From positions 1 to 61,803 of the forward strand of contig JAIOQA010000076.1 in NCBI GenBank assembly GCA_021413675.1: a DNA stretch of 61,803 nt. Reading direction: 5' to 3'. The DNA comes from Deltaproteobacteria bacterium (GTDB taxonomy: Bacteria; Myxococcota_A; Polyangia; Haliangiales; Haliangiaceae). The number at the start of each line of letters is the position of its first letter. The stretch's first letter is position 1. The notes below the pieces were generated by a model. The model did no database searches. It worked only from the letters and a program-made list of their open reading frames with translations, and was not told the DNA's origin. Positions 1 through 9,274 of the stretch are shown here, piece by piece. The position numbers and the translations under genes are program-made.

Positions 1-1875
1 CCTGTGCCCGCCGCGCGTCAGGAGCCGCCGGTGCCCGCGGAGTCGCGCACCACCGGCGGCTGGGCGCAGTCGGAGATCGTCGCGAAGGGCGATCGCGCGA
101 CCGGCGCCTGGGCGACCGAGGATGTCGTCCCGCTCGATGATGATGACGCCGGACCGAAGGGCCCGGTCGCCGGCAAGCTGTCGGTGATCGCCGACGAGCC
201 GGCGTTCGCGACCACCGCGCGCATGTCGCCGATGTCGCCGACCGCGTCGCCGCCGCCGATGCCCGAGAGCTCGTTCACCGGCTTCAACGCCGGCGATCGC
301 GCGCCCGAGCGCAGCATCTTCGACGAGGATTCCGGACCGGCCACCGCGCCCCGCTCGGGCAGCGCCGGCAAGTGGATCGCGATCGCCTCGCTGGTCGTGA
401 TCGGCGTCGCCGGCACCGCCGTGTACTTCGGCGTGATCCGCAACAAGGGCAAGGGCGCGACCGAGGGCAGCGATGGCTCGGGCAGCGGCACCGGCACGGC
501 CGCCGCGGTCGTGGTCGACGCGGCCGCGGGCGAGCCCGCCCCGACGCCCGACGCGCCGCCCGCCGCGCCCGCCGACGACGCGGTCGCGACCGCGCGCGGC
601 GAGCTGCTTGGCGATGTCGAGAGCCGCCTCGCCGAGGCCGGGCGTCAGCTCGCGGGCCACGAGAGCGAACCCGGCGCGCAGGCGCTGGCCGCGCGCATCG
701 CGACCGCGCAGGCCCAGGCGCTCGAGGATCGCGCGGCGCTCACCACCGACAAGAAGCTCGCGGCGGATCTCCACAAGAAGTCCCAGCAGCAGCTGCTCGA
801 TGCGGTGCGGCTCGCGCAGCGCGCGCTCAAGACCTCGCCCAAGGATCTCGGCGCGCAGGTCGCGATGGCCGATGTCATGCGCCTGCAGGCCAAGCCCGCC
901 AAGGACGTCCACCGCTACCTCGATCCCGCGCTCGCCGCGAAGGATCGCGAGGCCCAGCTGGTCTCGGCGCTGCTCGATCTGCGCGACGGCAAGCGCGATC
1001 CTGCGAAGGCGGCGCTGACCGCGCTCGACACCGGCGATGGCGCCCTCGAGCAATCGGGCGACGTGCGCCCGCGCTTCCGGCTGGCGATGATCGCGTTCGC
1101 GGCCGGCGATGGCGCCGCGGCGCGCGCGCTCGTCGATCAGGTGCTGGCGCTCCACGACGACCACGACGCCGCCAAGGCGCTGCGCGCGCGCGTCGCCGAC
1201 GCGGTCGCGAGCACCGATCCGCTGCCGCCCGAGGAGACCCGCGACGCGGGCGTCGGACCGGGCAGCGGCGCGAATCCCGGCAGCGGCGCGAACCCGGGCA
1301 GCGGCTCGGCCGTCGTCACGCCGATCGGCGGCGGCGACAACTACGACGCGTTGCTCGCGCGCGCCAACGCGCTCGCCACCGACGGCGACTGCGGCCAGGC
1401 GCTCGCGCTGTTCCAGAAGGCGCTCGCGCAGAAGCCGGGCTCGGTCGAGGCGCTCACCGGCGCCGGCTACTGCTACATCGACAGCAAGCAGTTCGCGAGC
1501 GCGCACTCGAGCTTCCGCACCGCGCTGGCGATCTCGCCGCGCTTCGAGCGCGCGCTGTGGGGCATCGCCGAGGCCTACCAGCAGCAGGGCCTGCGCGATC
1601 GCGCGCTCGCCGCGTACCAGGATTATCTCGAGGCGTACCCCGACTCCGCGGCGGCCAAGCGCCAGGTCGATCGCCTCGGCGGCGGCAGCGGTTCGGCGGA
1701 TCCCGGCTCGGGCGGCGGCGGCACTGGCGGCGGCGGGACTGGCGGCGGCGGCTCGGGCACCGACACGCCGACGCCCACGCCGACCCCGACGCCGACCCCG
1801 GGGCCGGCCACCGAGCCCGCCGGCGGTGGCTCCGCCAGCGGCAGCGGCAGCAACGATCCGTTCAACGGAAACTGA
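1..1875 (+). CDS. TPR-repeat membrane protein, 5' end outside window
   Basis: The reading frame is open to the first base, so the true start lies upstream. From the GTG at base 4, residues 1-120 are a low-complexity linker rich in Pro, Ala, Ser and Asp, and residues 124-145 form one clear transmembrane helix followed by a basic NKGKG stretch. A helical Ala-rich region follows. Near the C-terminus there are two to three TPR units (about residues 445-560, with AGYCYIDSKQFASAHSSF-like helices). The protein ends in Gly-Ser, Gly4-Thr and Thr-Pro repeats. This plan suits an inner-membrane scaffold or the C-terminal part of a larger regulator such as a kinase; the catalytic part, if any, is not visible. 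SppA starts 30 bp downstream. Confidence 0.75.
   Translation, partial: PVPAARQEPPVPAESRTTGGWAQSEIVAKGDRATGAWATEDVVPLDDDDAGPKGPVAGKLSVIADEPAFATTARMSPMSPTASPPPMPESSFTGFNAGDRAPERSIFDEDSGPATAPRSGSAGKWIAIASLVVIGVAGTAVYFGVIRNKGKGATEGSDGSGSGTGTAAAVVVDAAAGEPAPTPDAPPAAPADDAVATARGELLGDVESRLAEAGRQLAGHESEPGAQALAARIATAQAQALEDRAALTTDKKLAADLHKKSQQQLLDAVRLAQRALKTSPKDLGAQVAMADVMRLQAKPAKDVHRYLDPALAAKDREAQLVSALLDLRDGKRDPAKAALTALDTGDGALEQSGDVRPRFRLAMIAFAAGDGAAARALVDQVLALHDDHDAAKALRARVADAVASTDPLPPEETRDAGVGPGSGANPGSGANPGSGSAVVTPIGGGDNYDALLARANALATDGDCGQALALFQKALAQKPGSVEALTGAGYCYIDSKQFASAHSSFRTALAISPRFERALWGIAEAYQQQGLRDRALAAYQDYLEAYPDSAAAKRQVDRLGGGSGSADPGSGGGGTGGGGTGGGGSGTDTPTPTPTPTPTPGPATEPAGGGSASGSGSNDPFNGN
1261..1305 (+). 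repeat. 18-bp in-frame tandem repeat
   Basis: The unit encodes Gly-Ser-Gly-Ala-Asn-Pro and occurs twice plus a partial copy, inside the linker between the helical region and the TPR units. The copies differ only at synonymous sites, which suggests slippage with later drift. Confidence 0.7.
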
Positions 1876-1905
1876 GTCGCGTCGCGCGGCTCGCTCGGGG
1901 GCGTC

Positions 1906-3828
1906 ATGACGATCAGCTCGCGTTCGGGGTGGCTTGTCGCCGCCATGGTCTGTGCGGCGTGCGGCATCAACAAGAAGGAGTCCAACGATCCGTGGGCCGG
2001 AGGCTCCGGATCGAGCGACGGCTCGGGCTCGAGCGCGGCGAAGCGGGTGTCCGACATGGACACCAGCTCCGACAACCTCAAGAAGATGATCCAGAACATC
2101 GTCGACAACCTCGACAAGCCCGGGCCCTACGAGGCGCCGGATCAGTCGAAGGGCTACGACGACGCCAAGCCCCACTGGGGCGTCGCGTCCCTGTCGGGCG
2201 AGATCACCGAGACCGAGCGGTTCTCGTGGACCGGCGGGCGCGGTGTCGAGCTGCGCGGCCTCATCGATCGCGTCCACGAGCTGGCCAAGGATCCCAAGCT
2301 CGACGGCATGCTGCTGCGGGTCAGCGATCTGGCGATCAGCCTGCCCGACGCCGCCGAGCTGCGCGCCGCGCTCGCGGACTTCCGCGCCGCCGGCAAGCAC
2401 CTCGCGTGTCACGCCGAGGTCGCCTCGAACACGACCTACGTGCTGATGACCTCGTGCGAGCGCATCGGCCTCGCGCCGCTCGGCGAGATCGTGCTGTCGG
2501 GCCCGACCGCGATGCCGGTCCACCTGAAGGGCCTGCTCGATCGCGTCGGCGTCACCGCCGACTTCATGCACGTCGGCGCGTACAAGGGCGCGGCCGAGCC
2601 GCTCACCCGCGACGCGCCGTCGCCCGAGATGGTCGAGACCCTCGACGCGATCCTGACCCGCCGCTACGGCACGATCGTCGCGTGGGTCGCGGCCGGCCGC
2701 GGCGTGCCCGCCGATCAGGTGAAGACGCTGATCGACACGGCGATGTTCCCCGCGCCCGACGCGCTGGCCGCGAAGCTCGTCGATCAGGTCGCGACGTGGG
2801 AGTCGTTCCGCGAGGGCGTGACCGGCGGCGCGTGGACGCGCATGCCGCTCAAGAAGAAGGACGATCCGATCACCGCGATGAAGAAGGTCGCGGAGTTCGT
2901 CGGCATGATGCCGATGGCGCGGCCGACCGAGCCGCACGTCGCGGTGGTCTACGCGGTCGGCGACGTCGTCGATGGCGACGGCGACGGCATCCTCGGCGCC
3001 CGCGAGCGGATCGCCTCGCACACGCTGACCGGTGCGCTCGACATGCTGGCCGAGGACGCCAGCGTCAAGGCGGTCGTCTTGCGCATCGACTCTGGCGGCG
3101 GCAGCGCGCTGGCGTCCGAGCTGATCTGGAACTCGGTCCACGCGCTCAACGCGAAGAAGCCGGTGATCGTCTCGATGAGCGACGTCGCCGCGTCGGGCGG
3201 CTACTACATCGCCGCGGGCGCGACGCGGATCTTCGCGCTCGAGGACACGCTGACCGGATCGATCGGCGTGGTCGGCGGCAAGCTCGCGATCGGCGGCGCG
3301 CTCGCCAGGGTCGGCGTGACCACGCACCCGATGGGCAAGGGCAAGCGCGCGACGATGTTCGCGCGCCTCGACGGCTGGACCGAGGACGAGAAGGCCGCGA
3401 TCTTCAAGTCGATGGACGCGACCTACCAGGTATTCGTGTCGCGCGTCGCCGAGGGCCGCCACAAGAAGCCCGAGGAGATCCAGCCGATCGCCCAGGGCCG
3501 GGTCTGGACCGGCGAGAAGGCCCTGGAGCTCGGGCTCGTCGACGAGCTCGGCGGCCTGTCCGCGGCGATCGCGTACGCGCGCACCCAGGGCAACGTGCCC
3601 GACTCCGCGCCGCTCGAGACCTATCCGCCGCGCCCGACGCTGCGCGACGTGGTCGCGAGCTTCGGCGGCGTGCAGATGCCGTTCGGCCTGTCGACGCAGA
3701 TGACGGATCTCGCGCAGGCGCTGTCGCCGCAGGCCGCGAAGGTCCTCGAGCACACGCTGTGGCAGCTCGTCGACTTCCAGCGCACGACGATCCAGGCCGC
3801 GTTCGTGTTCCCGGTCGTCCTCGACTGA
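1906..3828 (+). CDS. sppA: SppA-type signal peptide peptidase, lipoprotein form
   Basis: A peptidase of family S49 (protease IV), which degrades cleaved signal peptides and membrane-associated peptides. The 640 residues match the long tandem-domain form. The catalytic Lys is K227 in the N-terminal half (VGAYKGAAE) and the nucleophile is S430 in the C-terminal half (DVAASGGYY), the usual split Ser/Lys dyad. Unlike E. coli SppA, which is anchored by a helix, this one begins with a lipoprotein signal ending CAAC (C19), so it is probably lipid-anchored in the periplasm. A Gly/Ser linker follows the anchor. It lies 30 bp after the TPR gene and could be cotranscribed with it. Confidence 0.9.
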   Translation: MTISSRSGWLVAAMVCAACGINKKESNDPWAGGSGSSDGSGSSAAKRVSDMDTSSDNLKKMIQNIVDNLDKPGPYEAPDQSKGYDDAKPHWGVASLSGEITETERFSWTGGRGVELRGLIDRVHELAKDPKLDGMLLRVSDLAISLPDAAELRAALADFRAAGKHLACHAEVASNTTYVLMTSCERIGLAPLGEIVLSGPTAMPVHLKGLLDRVGVTADFMHVGAYKGAAEPLTRDAPSPEMVETLDAILTRRYGTIVAWVAAGRGVPADQVKTLIDTAMFPAPDALAAKLVDQVATWESFREGVTGGAWTRMPLKKKDDPITAMKKVAEFVGMMPMARPTEPHVAVVYAVGDVVDGDGDGILGARERIASHTLTGALDMLAEDASVKAVVLRIDSGGGSALASELIWNSVHALNAKKPVIVSMSDVAASGGYYIAAGATRIFALEDTLTGSIGVVGGKLAIGGALARVGVTTHPMGKGKRATMFARLDGWTEDEKAAIFKSMDATYQVFVSRVAEGRHKKPEEIQPIAQGRVWTGEKALELGLVDELGGLSAAIAYARTQGNVPDSAPLETYPPRPTLRDVVASFGGVQMPFGLSTQMTDLAQALSPQAAKVLEHTLWQLVDFQRTTIQAAFVFPVVLD

Positions 3829-3862
3829 GAAGCTCGCGGGCTCTGATCGGGCCCGTCGGCGC

Positions 3863-4141
3863 CTACAGGCTCGGCATCGTCGGGCCGTCGATCACCGGCA
3901 GCGCGGCGTCGGCGGGCGGCACGGTGACGCCCGCGTCGCCCATCATGCCGCCGTCGATCGGCCCCGGCACGGGCACGATCGCGGGCACGGCGGTCGCGCC
4001 CGGATCGCCCGTGGCGATCGGCGCCATCGCGCTGAGCGTGGGCTCGCCGACGCCGGGCGCCTGCTCGTCATGATGACAGCTGGCGATCATCGCCGACGCG
4101 ACGAGGCCACACGAGACGATCCAGCGGTTCCGAGGGGACAT
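3863..4141 (-). CDS. Small Pro/Ala-rich lipoprotein
   Basis: A 92-residue protein. It starts with a basic n-region (SPRNRW), a hydrophobic stretch and a lipobox ending MIASC, followed by a low-complexity tail rich in Pro, Ala, Gly and Asp with no recognisable domain. I chose the ATG at 4141 because it sits directly before the signal peptide; the frame is open further upstream but that part does not look like protein. Convergent with sppA. Function unknown. Confidence 0.6.
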   Translation of the reverse strand: MSPRNRWIVSCGLVASAMIASCHHDEQAPGVGEPTLSAMAPIATGDPGATAVPAIVPVPGPIDGGMMGDAGVTVPPADAALPVIDGPTMPSL

Positions 4142-4356
4142 GGCGAGGGGCGGTGCAAGTCCGGCGCCGCGCGCCGCGATCCGCGCAACGACGATGGATC
4201 GCGGAGTCGCGGCGCGCGCCAGGCGTGCGCTCGCGCCACAACGCGCGCTGCCGCGCTGTCGCCGTCGGCGCACCGCCGACGGAGGTAGCCGCGATCGCAC
4301 GCGACGCGTCGGTGGCATGCGCAGTGCTGGTCTTCGCTCCACGCGAGGAGCTACCC

Positions 4357-4683
4357 ATGACGTTCTTCCAGGCCACACCGTACGGCGCCGCGACCGAGCC
4401 ACCTGGCATGCCGCCATCGCCGGACCTACCACCGCCCGACGAGCCGCCGCCGCCGGAGCCGCCGAGCGAGGCCCCACCGATCGAGCACCCGCCGATCACC
4501 GAGCCGCCGCCCGACCGCGCGCCGCCGGTGATCTCCGACCCGCCGACCGAGGAGTGGCGGCCCGGCGATGGCCCGTCGTCGCAGATGGACGCTACGCCCG
4601 CATCCGCTCGGCGAAGCGCGCGAGGTGCCACGCCGGGAGCTCGTCGAGCGAATCGATCAGCGCATCGGGCTCCGCTGCCGTGA
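4357..4683 (+). CDS. Proline-rich small protein, doubtful
   Basis: A GAGGAGC Shine-Dalgarno lies six bases before the ATG, and the first 75 or so residues are strongly patterned (repeats of PPPxPP with Glu/Asp), consistent with an extended Pro-rich peptide. The last third overlaps the HAD hydrolase gene on the other strand and looks like its antisense shadow, so either the real end is fortuitous or the whole frame is spurious. No domain recognised. Confidence 0.38.
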   Translation: MTFFQATPYGAATEPPGMPPSPDLPPPDEPPPPEPPSEAPPIEHPPITEPPPDRAPPVISDPPTEEWRPGDGPSSQMDATPASARRSARGATPGARRANRSAHRAPLP

Positions 4684-5293
4684 GCGTCTCGCGCGTGTCG
4701 GCGCCGGTCGCGACCGCGACCACCGTCGCGCCGCAGGCGCGGGCGGCGCTGATGTCGTGGACCGTGTCGCCGACGATCACCACCGCGTGCGGCGTGCGCT
4801 CGAGGCGCGCGTGGGCGCGCTCGATGGCGCGCGCGACCAGCTCCGCGCGGACCGCCGAGTCGTCGCCGTAGCCGCCGAACCCGAACGGCTCCCACAGCCC
4901 CGCGCGCACGAGCTTGGCGCGCGCGCCGGCCAGGACGTTCCCGGTCGCGATGCCGAGCACCGCCTCGGCTCGGCCGCGCAGCCACGCCACGGTCTCGACC
5001 GCGCCGGCCAGCACGCGGAAGCGCGCCTCGGCGATCGAGCGATCGAGCTCGTCCTCGAGCACCTCGAGGTAGGCCGCGATCACCTCGGCGGTCTCTGTCG
5101 CGGTCGGCGCGCGCCCGAAGCACGCCTGGAAGATCTCGCCGACGAGCCCCGGATCGGTCTTGCCGCCGAACTGCAGGCCGCGGGTCGCGTTCGCGATCCC
5201 GTAGCGCGCGGCCATCACGCGTTCGAGCGAGCGCGACCCCGCACCGCCGACCCGGACCAGCGTGCCGTCGATGTCGAACAGGTAGACGATCAC
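4592..5293 (-). CDS. HAD-family phosphatase (phosphoglycolate phosphatase-like)
   Basis: A 233-residue haloacid-dehalogenase-superfamily hydrolase. Motif I is DIDGT with the Asp nucleophile D7 and acid/base D9; motif II is in GIATGN; motif IV is VGDTVHDISAA with the two Mg-binding Asp residues. A helical cap lies between motifs I and II, as in Gph/PGP-type enzymes that dephosphorylate small phospho-metabolites. The start is a GTG at 5293 that overlaps the stop of the upstream protease gene as GTGA, so translation is probably coupled. The exact substrate cannot be told from sequence. Confidence 0.85.
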   Translation of the reverse strand: MIVYLFDIDGTLVRVGGAGSRSLERVMAARYGIANATRGLQFGGKTDPGLVGEIFQACFGRAPTATETAEVIAAYLEVLEDELDRSIAEARFRVLAGAVETVAWLRGRAEAVLGIATGNVLAGARAKLVRAGLWEPFGFGGYGDDSAVRAELVARAIERAHARLERTPHAVVIVGDTVHDISAARACGATVVAVATGADTRETLTAAEPDALIDSLDELPAWHLARFAERMRA

Positions 5294-6366
5294 GGCTTGT
5301 GCAGCTGCTGCGCCTGGGCGCGGCGCTCGATGACATCGAGCAGGCCATCGAACGCGTCGCGCATCGCCCACGCCTTCTCGGTGAACGAGTCGACCGTGCC
5401 GGCGCGCAGGAGCCCGTCGCCGAACGCGGCGCGCACGCCGACGCAGCCGCCCTCGCGCTCGAACTTGATCGCGGTGCCCTCGTAGATCCGGTAGCAAGCC
5501 TCGTGGTTGCCGGCGTTGTAGAGCGGCGCGCCGCTGGCGATCGCGTCGGAGATGCCCTTGAAGACATCGACCATCGCGGCCTCGTTGCAGCCGTCGAGCA
5601 AGGACAGCGGATGGTTGGGCACGTGGCGCTGGATCGTGACGCCGTTGCCGACCGCGACCGTGGGGTCGGGCGGGGCGGTCTGGGTCGCGAACTCGTCGAG
5701 CGACATCGGCGCCTTCGCGGCGAGCATCGCCTTCAGGTAGTTGCCGGGCACGCCGAAGTTGAGGTTCTGGCCGCCCGACAGGATCGCGGTCGACACGCCG
5801 ATGACCTCGCCGCTGGCGTTGAACAGCGGCCCGCCGCTCGAGCCCTGCGAGATCGGCGCGGAGATCTGCAGCACCGTCAGCCGCTCCGAGAGCACTCGCA
5901 CCGACGAGATCAGGCCATCGGACACCGAGTACTCGAGCACGCCCATCGGGTTGCCGATCGCGATGACCGGATCGCCGGCCGCGACCTGATCGCTGTCGCC
6001 GAGCGCGATCACCGGCACCGGCTTCGGCGGATCGATGTCGATCAGCGCGAGGTCGCGATCGAGGTCGATCGCGTCGATGCGCTTGACCTCGTACTTGGTG
6101 CCGTCGAGCATCTCGACGACGATCTCGCGCGCGCCGGCGACGACGTGCAGGTTCGTGGCGATCACGCCCGACGGGTCGAGCGCGAAGCCGGTGCCGATGC
6201 GCTCGCCGCCGGCCTCGATCCGGACGATCGCCGGCTTCGAGCGCGTGACGATGTCGCGCGGGGTCAGCTTGGTCGGCGCAGCCGGCGTGGCTGCGTGGGG
6301 CGCGCCGCACGCGGCCGCGGCCAGGAGAAGGAACGCGCTGCGCGACAGGGAGGCACGTCCGTTCAC
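5290..6366 (-). CDS. HtrA-like serine protease, lipoprotein, no PDZ
   Basis: A trypsin-fold S1C protease of 358 residues. The triad is H74 (TNLHVV), D105 (DRDLAL) and S177 (QGSSGGP). The N-terminus carries a lipobox ending AAAAC (C20), so it is likely a lipid-anchored periplasmic protease. There is no PDZ domain; instead residues 240-358 form a Cys-containing domain that I do not recognise. Translation starts at GTG, with a TATGCT hexamer ending six bases upstream and no Shine-Dalgarno, which suggests a leaderless transcript. It is followed by the coupled HAD phosphatase gene. Confidence 0.88.
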   Translation of the reverse strand: MNGRASLSRSAFLLLAAAACGAPHAATPAAPTKLTPRDIVTRSKPAIVRIEAGGERIGTGFALDPSGVIATNLHVVAGAREIVVEMLDGTKYEVKRIDAIDLDRDLALIDIDPPKPVPVIALGDSDQVAAGDPVIAIGNPMGVLEYSVSDGLISSVRVLSERLTVLQISAPISQGSSGGPLFNASGEVIGVSTAILSGGQNLNFGVPGNYLKAMLAAKAPMSLDEFATQTAPPDPTVAVGNGVTIQRHVPNHPLSLLDGCNEAAMVDVFKGISDAIASGAPLYNAGNHEACYRIYEGTAIKFEREGGCVGVRAAFGDGLLRAGTVDSFTEKAWAMRDAFDGLLDVIERRAQAQQLHKP

Positions 6367-6372
6367 TCGACC

Positions 6373-6378
6373 AGCATA
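6373..6378 (-). promoter_or_regulatory. -10 hexamer TATGCT, leaderless start of protease gene
   Basis: Read on the minus strand, TATGCT is followed by six bases and then the GTG start at 6366. No -35 match is obvious. One of a set of such sites in this window. Confidence 0.5.
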
Positions 6379-6429
6379 CTCTGCGTTCCGGCGATGCGCA
6401 TGGCGCCTCGCGGCGCGCGCGTCACGGCG

Positions 6430-7089
6430 TCACGGCGTCGGAGGCGTCGGCGCCGGCGCCGGCGCGCCCGCGTCGAGCGCCGCCGGGTGCGGGTCGCTGG
6501 TCTGCGGGTTGGTCGACAGGTGGACCGTGCGCAGCGCGGACTCGCCGGCGCGTCGGAAGCCCTCGGGATCCGCCTTCGCGTCGATGCCCGACTTCAGCCC
6601 GGCCTCGAGGTGGCGCACGTAGAGATCGATCCGGACCTCTTCCCAGCCCGGGCACTGCACCGCCTGGCACGAGGCCAGCGCGCGCTGCGCGTACTCGGAG
6701 GCGTCCTGGACCTCGAGCCGCTCCGCGTACGCCCACGAGGTCGCGAGCAGCGCGCGCCACCGCGACGGCGACGCGGTCTTGGCCCCCGCGGCGCGCGGCG
6801 CCTCGACCGCGAGATCGAGCTGGCCCGTGGCGACCAGCCGGCGCGACAGCTCGGCGGCGGCGCCGCCGTCGTCGGGCGCCAGCCGCGCCCGGGCCTCGGC
6901 GGCCGCGAGCGCGAACCGATCGTCATCGGAGGCCTTGGCCGCGGCCACGCCCTCGAGCGGCCGGGCGGGCAGGAAGATCGCGACCGCGCCGACCACCACA
7001 ACCACGATGTCCACGATGCTGACGATCTTGCCGAGGCGCACGCTTCCTCCGTTGGTACCACGCCGAGGGGCCGTGGAGGCGATGCTCAT
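6430..7089 (-). CDS. Membrane-anchored helical protein, unknown
   Basis: A 219-residue protein with one N-terminal transmembrane helix (about residues 24-42, rich in Val/Ile), an Ala-rich helical body that resembles degenerate TPR helices, one close Cys pair (SCQAVQC) and a Pro/Ala tail. No catalytic motif is seen. It is transcribed away from the TolQ operon, and the two genes share a 249-bp intergenic region, so joint regulation is possible. Function unknown. Confidence 0.65.
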   Translation of the reverse strand: MSIASTAPRRGTNGGSVRLGKIVSIVDIVVVVVGAVAIFLPARPLEGVAAAKASDDDRFALAAAEARARLAPDDGGAAAELSRRLVATGQLDLAVEAPRAAGAKTASPSRWRALLATSWAYAERLEVQDASEYAQRALASCQAVQCPGWEEVRIDLYVRHLEAGLKSGIDAKADPEGFRRAGESALRTVHLSTNPQTSDPHPAALDAGAPAPAPTPPTP

Positions 7090-7338
7090 CGGACACCGGA
7101 CATCGCCCCCGGTTCCGCGTCGACAGTCCGGAAATCACGACGCGATTCCGTTGTGGCATTTCGCCCCGCGCCGCGGCGAGATGCTACGCGCCGGCAACCC
7201 CGGTTCGATCCCGATCGCGATCGCGATGATCATCAATTTCAAGCAGATGGCGTGCTGGATCCGACCTTGCACACGGTCTGGCAAAACCCCGACCTCGCGC
7301 CAGCGCGGCGTCTCCTCAGAGAGCGGAGCAACACGACC
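7090..7338. other. Divergent intergenic region upstream of TolQ operon
   Basis: The region is less GC-rich than the genes around it. I see no convincing -35/-10 pair and no sigma54 TGGCAC-N5-TTGC site. It must hold the operon promoter, but I cannot place it. Confidence 0.4.
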
Positions 7339-7989
7339 ATGGGCATTCTCACCAGCATCTCGACGGCATTCCACAAGGGCGGATGGGGCATGTGGCCCAT
7401 CCTCATCACCTCGATCCTGACGATCGCCGTGATCGTCGAGCGCGCGGTCTATCTCTTCAAGGCGTCCGTCGACAAGGACAAGCTTCTCGCTCTGCTCAAG
7501 AGCCAGGTCATGGCCGGTAACGTCCAGGGCGCCATCAAGGTCTGCTCGGGCAACCCGACGCCGATCACCCGCATCGTCCAGGCGGGCCTGATGAAGTTCA
7601 ACAAGAGCGATGACGAGGTCCAGGCCGCGATGGACGAGGCCGCGCTCCGCGAGCTGCCCAAGATCAACGCGCGCACGCCCTACCTGGCGATGCTCTCGAA
7701 CTTCGCCGTCATGGCCGGCCTCCTCGGCACCATCTCCGGCATGATCAAGTCGTTCGGCTCGGTCGGCGGCGACAGCGCCGGCAACAAGTCGGCCGAGCTC
7801 GCGAAGGGCATCTCGGAAGCCCTCAACTGCACCGCGTTCGGTATCGGTACCTCGCTGGTCGGTCTGCTCGGGTTCTCGCTCCTCCAGGGCAAGACCACGA
7901 ACATCGTCGACGACATCAACGAGGTGACGGTCCAGGTCGTGAACCTGGTCGTCAACCACCGTTCGCAGATGTCTCAGCCCCAGGGCTGA
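7339..7989 (+). CDS. TolQ/ExbB/MotA-family proton channel subunit
   Basis: A 216-residue inner-membrane protein with three transmembrane segments (about 20-38, 113-133 and 158-180) and the family signature GLLGTISGMIKSF in the second. It forms the pentameric stator of ion-driven motors that energise the outer membrane. It is followed by two TolR/ExbD genes 45 and 9 bp apart. One TolQ with two TolR proteins is the layout of AglR-AglQ-AglS, the gliding and sporulation motor of Myxococcus; standard Tol and ExbBD systems normally have one. A GGAG Shine-Dalgarno supports the start. Whether it is a Tol, Exb or Agl motor is inference. Confidence 0.9.
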   Translation: MGILTSISTAFHKGGWGMWPILITSILTIAVIVERAVYLFKASVDKDKLLALLKSQVMAGNVQGAIKVCSGNPTPITRIVQAGLMKFNKSDDEVQAAMDEAALRELPKINARTPYLAMLSNFAVMAGLLGTISGMIKSFGSVGGDSAGNKSAELAKGISEALNCTAFGIGTSLVGLLGFSLLQGKTTNIVDDINEVTVQVVNLVVNHRSQMSQPQG

Positions 7990-8034
7990 TCCTCCGGCCT
8001 CGTCCGGCCACCTTTTCCAGGGAGGATCTCCACC

Positions 8035-8538
8035 ATGGGTGCAGCACTAGGTACAGGCGACAAGAAGAGCGTCAACGTCGACCTGAACATCGTCCCGTTC
8101 ATCGACCTGATGAGCTGCCTCACGGCATTCCTGCTCGTCACCGCGGTGTGGGTGAACATCGCGCAGATCAACATCGCGCCGAAGGGCAAGAACCGCGATC
8201 AGACGGTCAAGGAAGACGACCGTCCGATCCTGTCGGTGCTCGTCCAGGAGGACAAGATCTGGATCGGCGCGACGCGCATCGCGGAGACCGGGTTCGACCC
8301 GATCCCCCGCACCAACGACCCGGATGCCGACTGGCGACTGTTCGAGGAGAAGCTGAAGGGTTGGAAGACCAACTACTTCAACGACCGTACGGACATCGAG
8401 ATCGCCGCCGAGTCGAACGTCCAGCACCCCGTCAAGTACCAGGACCTGGTCTCGGCGATGGACCACGCCATCAAGGTGGGGTTCCTCGACGTTGGACTCA
8501 CCGATCCCGCCGGCCTGTCCGCGCGGCCGCAGCAGTGA
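8035..8538 (+). CDS. TolR/ExbD-family motor subunit, first copy
   Basis: 167 residues: a short cytoplasmic N-terminus, one transmembrane helix (about 20-42) and a periplasmic domain. The essential proton-carrying Asp is present (D24 in IVPFIDLMSCL). The periplasmic part contains charged inserts and is longer than E. coli TolR. A strong AGGGAGGA Shine-Dalgarno precedes the ATG. By position it corresponds to AglQ or AglS of the Myxococcus motor (inference). Confidence 0.88.
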   Translation: MGAALGTGDKKSVNVDLNIVPFIDLMSCLTAFLLVTAVWVNIAQINIAPKGKNRDQTVKEDDRPILSVLVQEDKIWIGATRIAETGFDPIPRTNDPDADWRLFEEKLKGWKTNYFNDRTDIEIAAESNVQHPVKYQDLVSAMDHAIKVGFLDVGLTDPAGLSARPQQ

Positions 8539-8547
8539 GGTAGGCCC

Positions 8548-9156
8548 ATGCCCGTCCATTCCGCAGGCCCTCGCCTCTACAAGTCGATCAAGTTCGAGCA
8601 CCTCGTGAAGGGTGCGCACGGCGGTGGCGGCCATCGGGCCTCCAACGTCGCGCTGAACCTGACGCCGTTCGTCGACATGATGACCATCCTCGTGAGCTTC
8701 CTGCTCATGGTGTTCTCTGCCAGCGGTCAGCTGCTGCAGGCCCAGAAGGGTCTGGAGCTGCCGAAGGCCGAGAGCAAGGACGTCCTGCAGCAGGCGCCGG
8801 TCATCGTGCTGACCCGCAACGAGATCACCTACCAGGGCAACCTGGTGGCGACCGTGCAGAGCGTGCTCGATGACGACTCGCCGACGCTGAAGATCGACGC
8901 GCTGTACGAGCGCCTCAAGGAAGCGGCCGAGAAGATCCACGCCGACGTCGTCGTCGGCAAGGTCTCGCCGGCCGTGAAGAAGATCTGCGACGGTATGAAG
9001 AACGGCGTGCGCCCGCCGCCCGGTCAGCTCTGCCCCGACGGTCTCGCGATCGTCCAGGCCGACGAGACCACGGACGCGCGCGTGATCAACAAGGTCGTGA
9101 AGACGGCCAAGGACGCAGGCTTCGAAAACCTGCTGTTCGCGGTCAAGAACCGCTGA
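8548..9156 (+). CDS. TolR/ExbD-family motor subunit, second copy
   Basis: 202 residues. The N-terminal cytoplasmic extension is longer (about 35 residues, with a Gly/His stretch) than in the first copy. One transmembrane helix carries the conserved Asp (D43 in LTPFVDMMTIL). The periplasmic domain has two Cys about 20 residues apart, which may form a disulfide. It begins nine bases after the first copy, so it is the same operon. The two paralogs are clearly diverged and probably form a heteromeric stator plug. Confidence 0.88.
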   Translation: MPVHSAGPRLYKSIKFEHLVKGAHGGGGHRASNVALNLTPFVDMMTILVSFLLMVFSASGQLLQAQKGLELPKAESKDVLQQAPVIVLTRNEITYQGNLVATVQSVLDDDSPTLKIDALYERLKEAAEKIHADVVVGKVSPAVKKICDGMKNGVRPPPGQLCPDGLAIVQADETTDARVINKVVKTAKDAGFENLLFAVKNR

Positions 9157-9274
9157 CTCATGGCCGCCACCACGCGGCCTCGATCGACGCTCGCTTTCGG
9201 TTCGCACACGCGGGCTCGGGGGCGGGCGTCGCTGTTATTGTCGCTCCGCTTCTGATCTGACGAAAGGAACGATC

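Noticed and set aside
372..4073. A 1233-residue plus-strand frame
   Set aside because: Out-of-frame shadow of the TPR and SppA genes: extremely Arg-rich and without motifs.
7090..7338. Sigma54 -24/-12 promoter before the TolQ operon
   Set aside because: TGGCATTTCG is present but the -12 half (TTGC at the right distance) is not.
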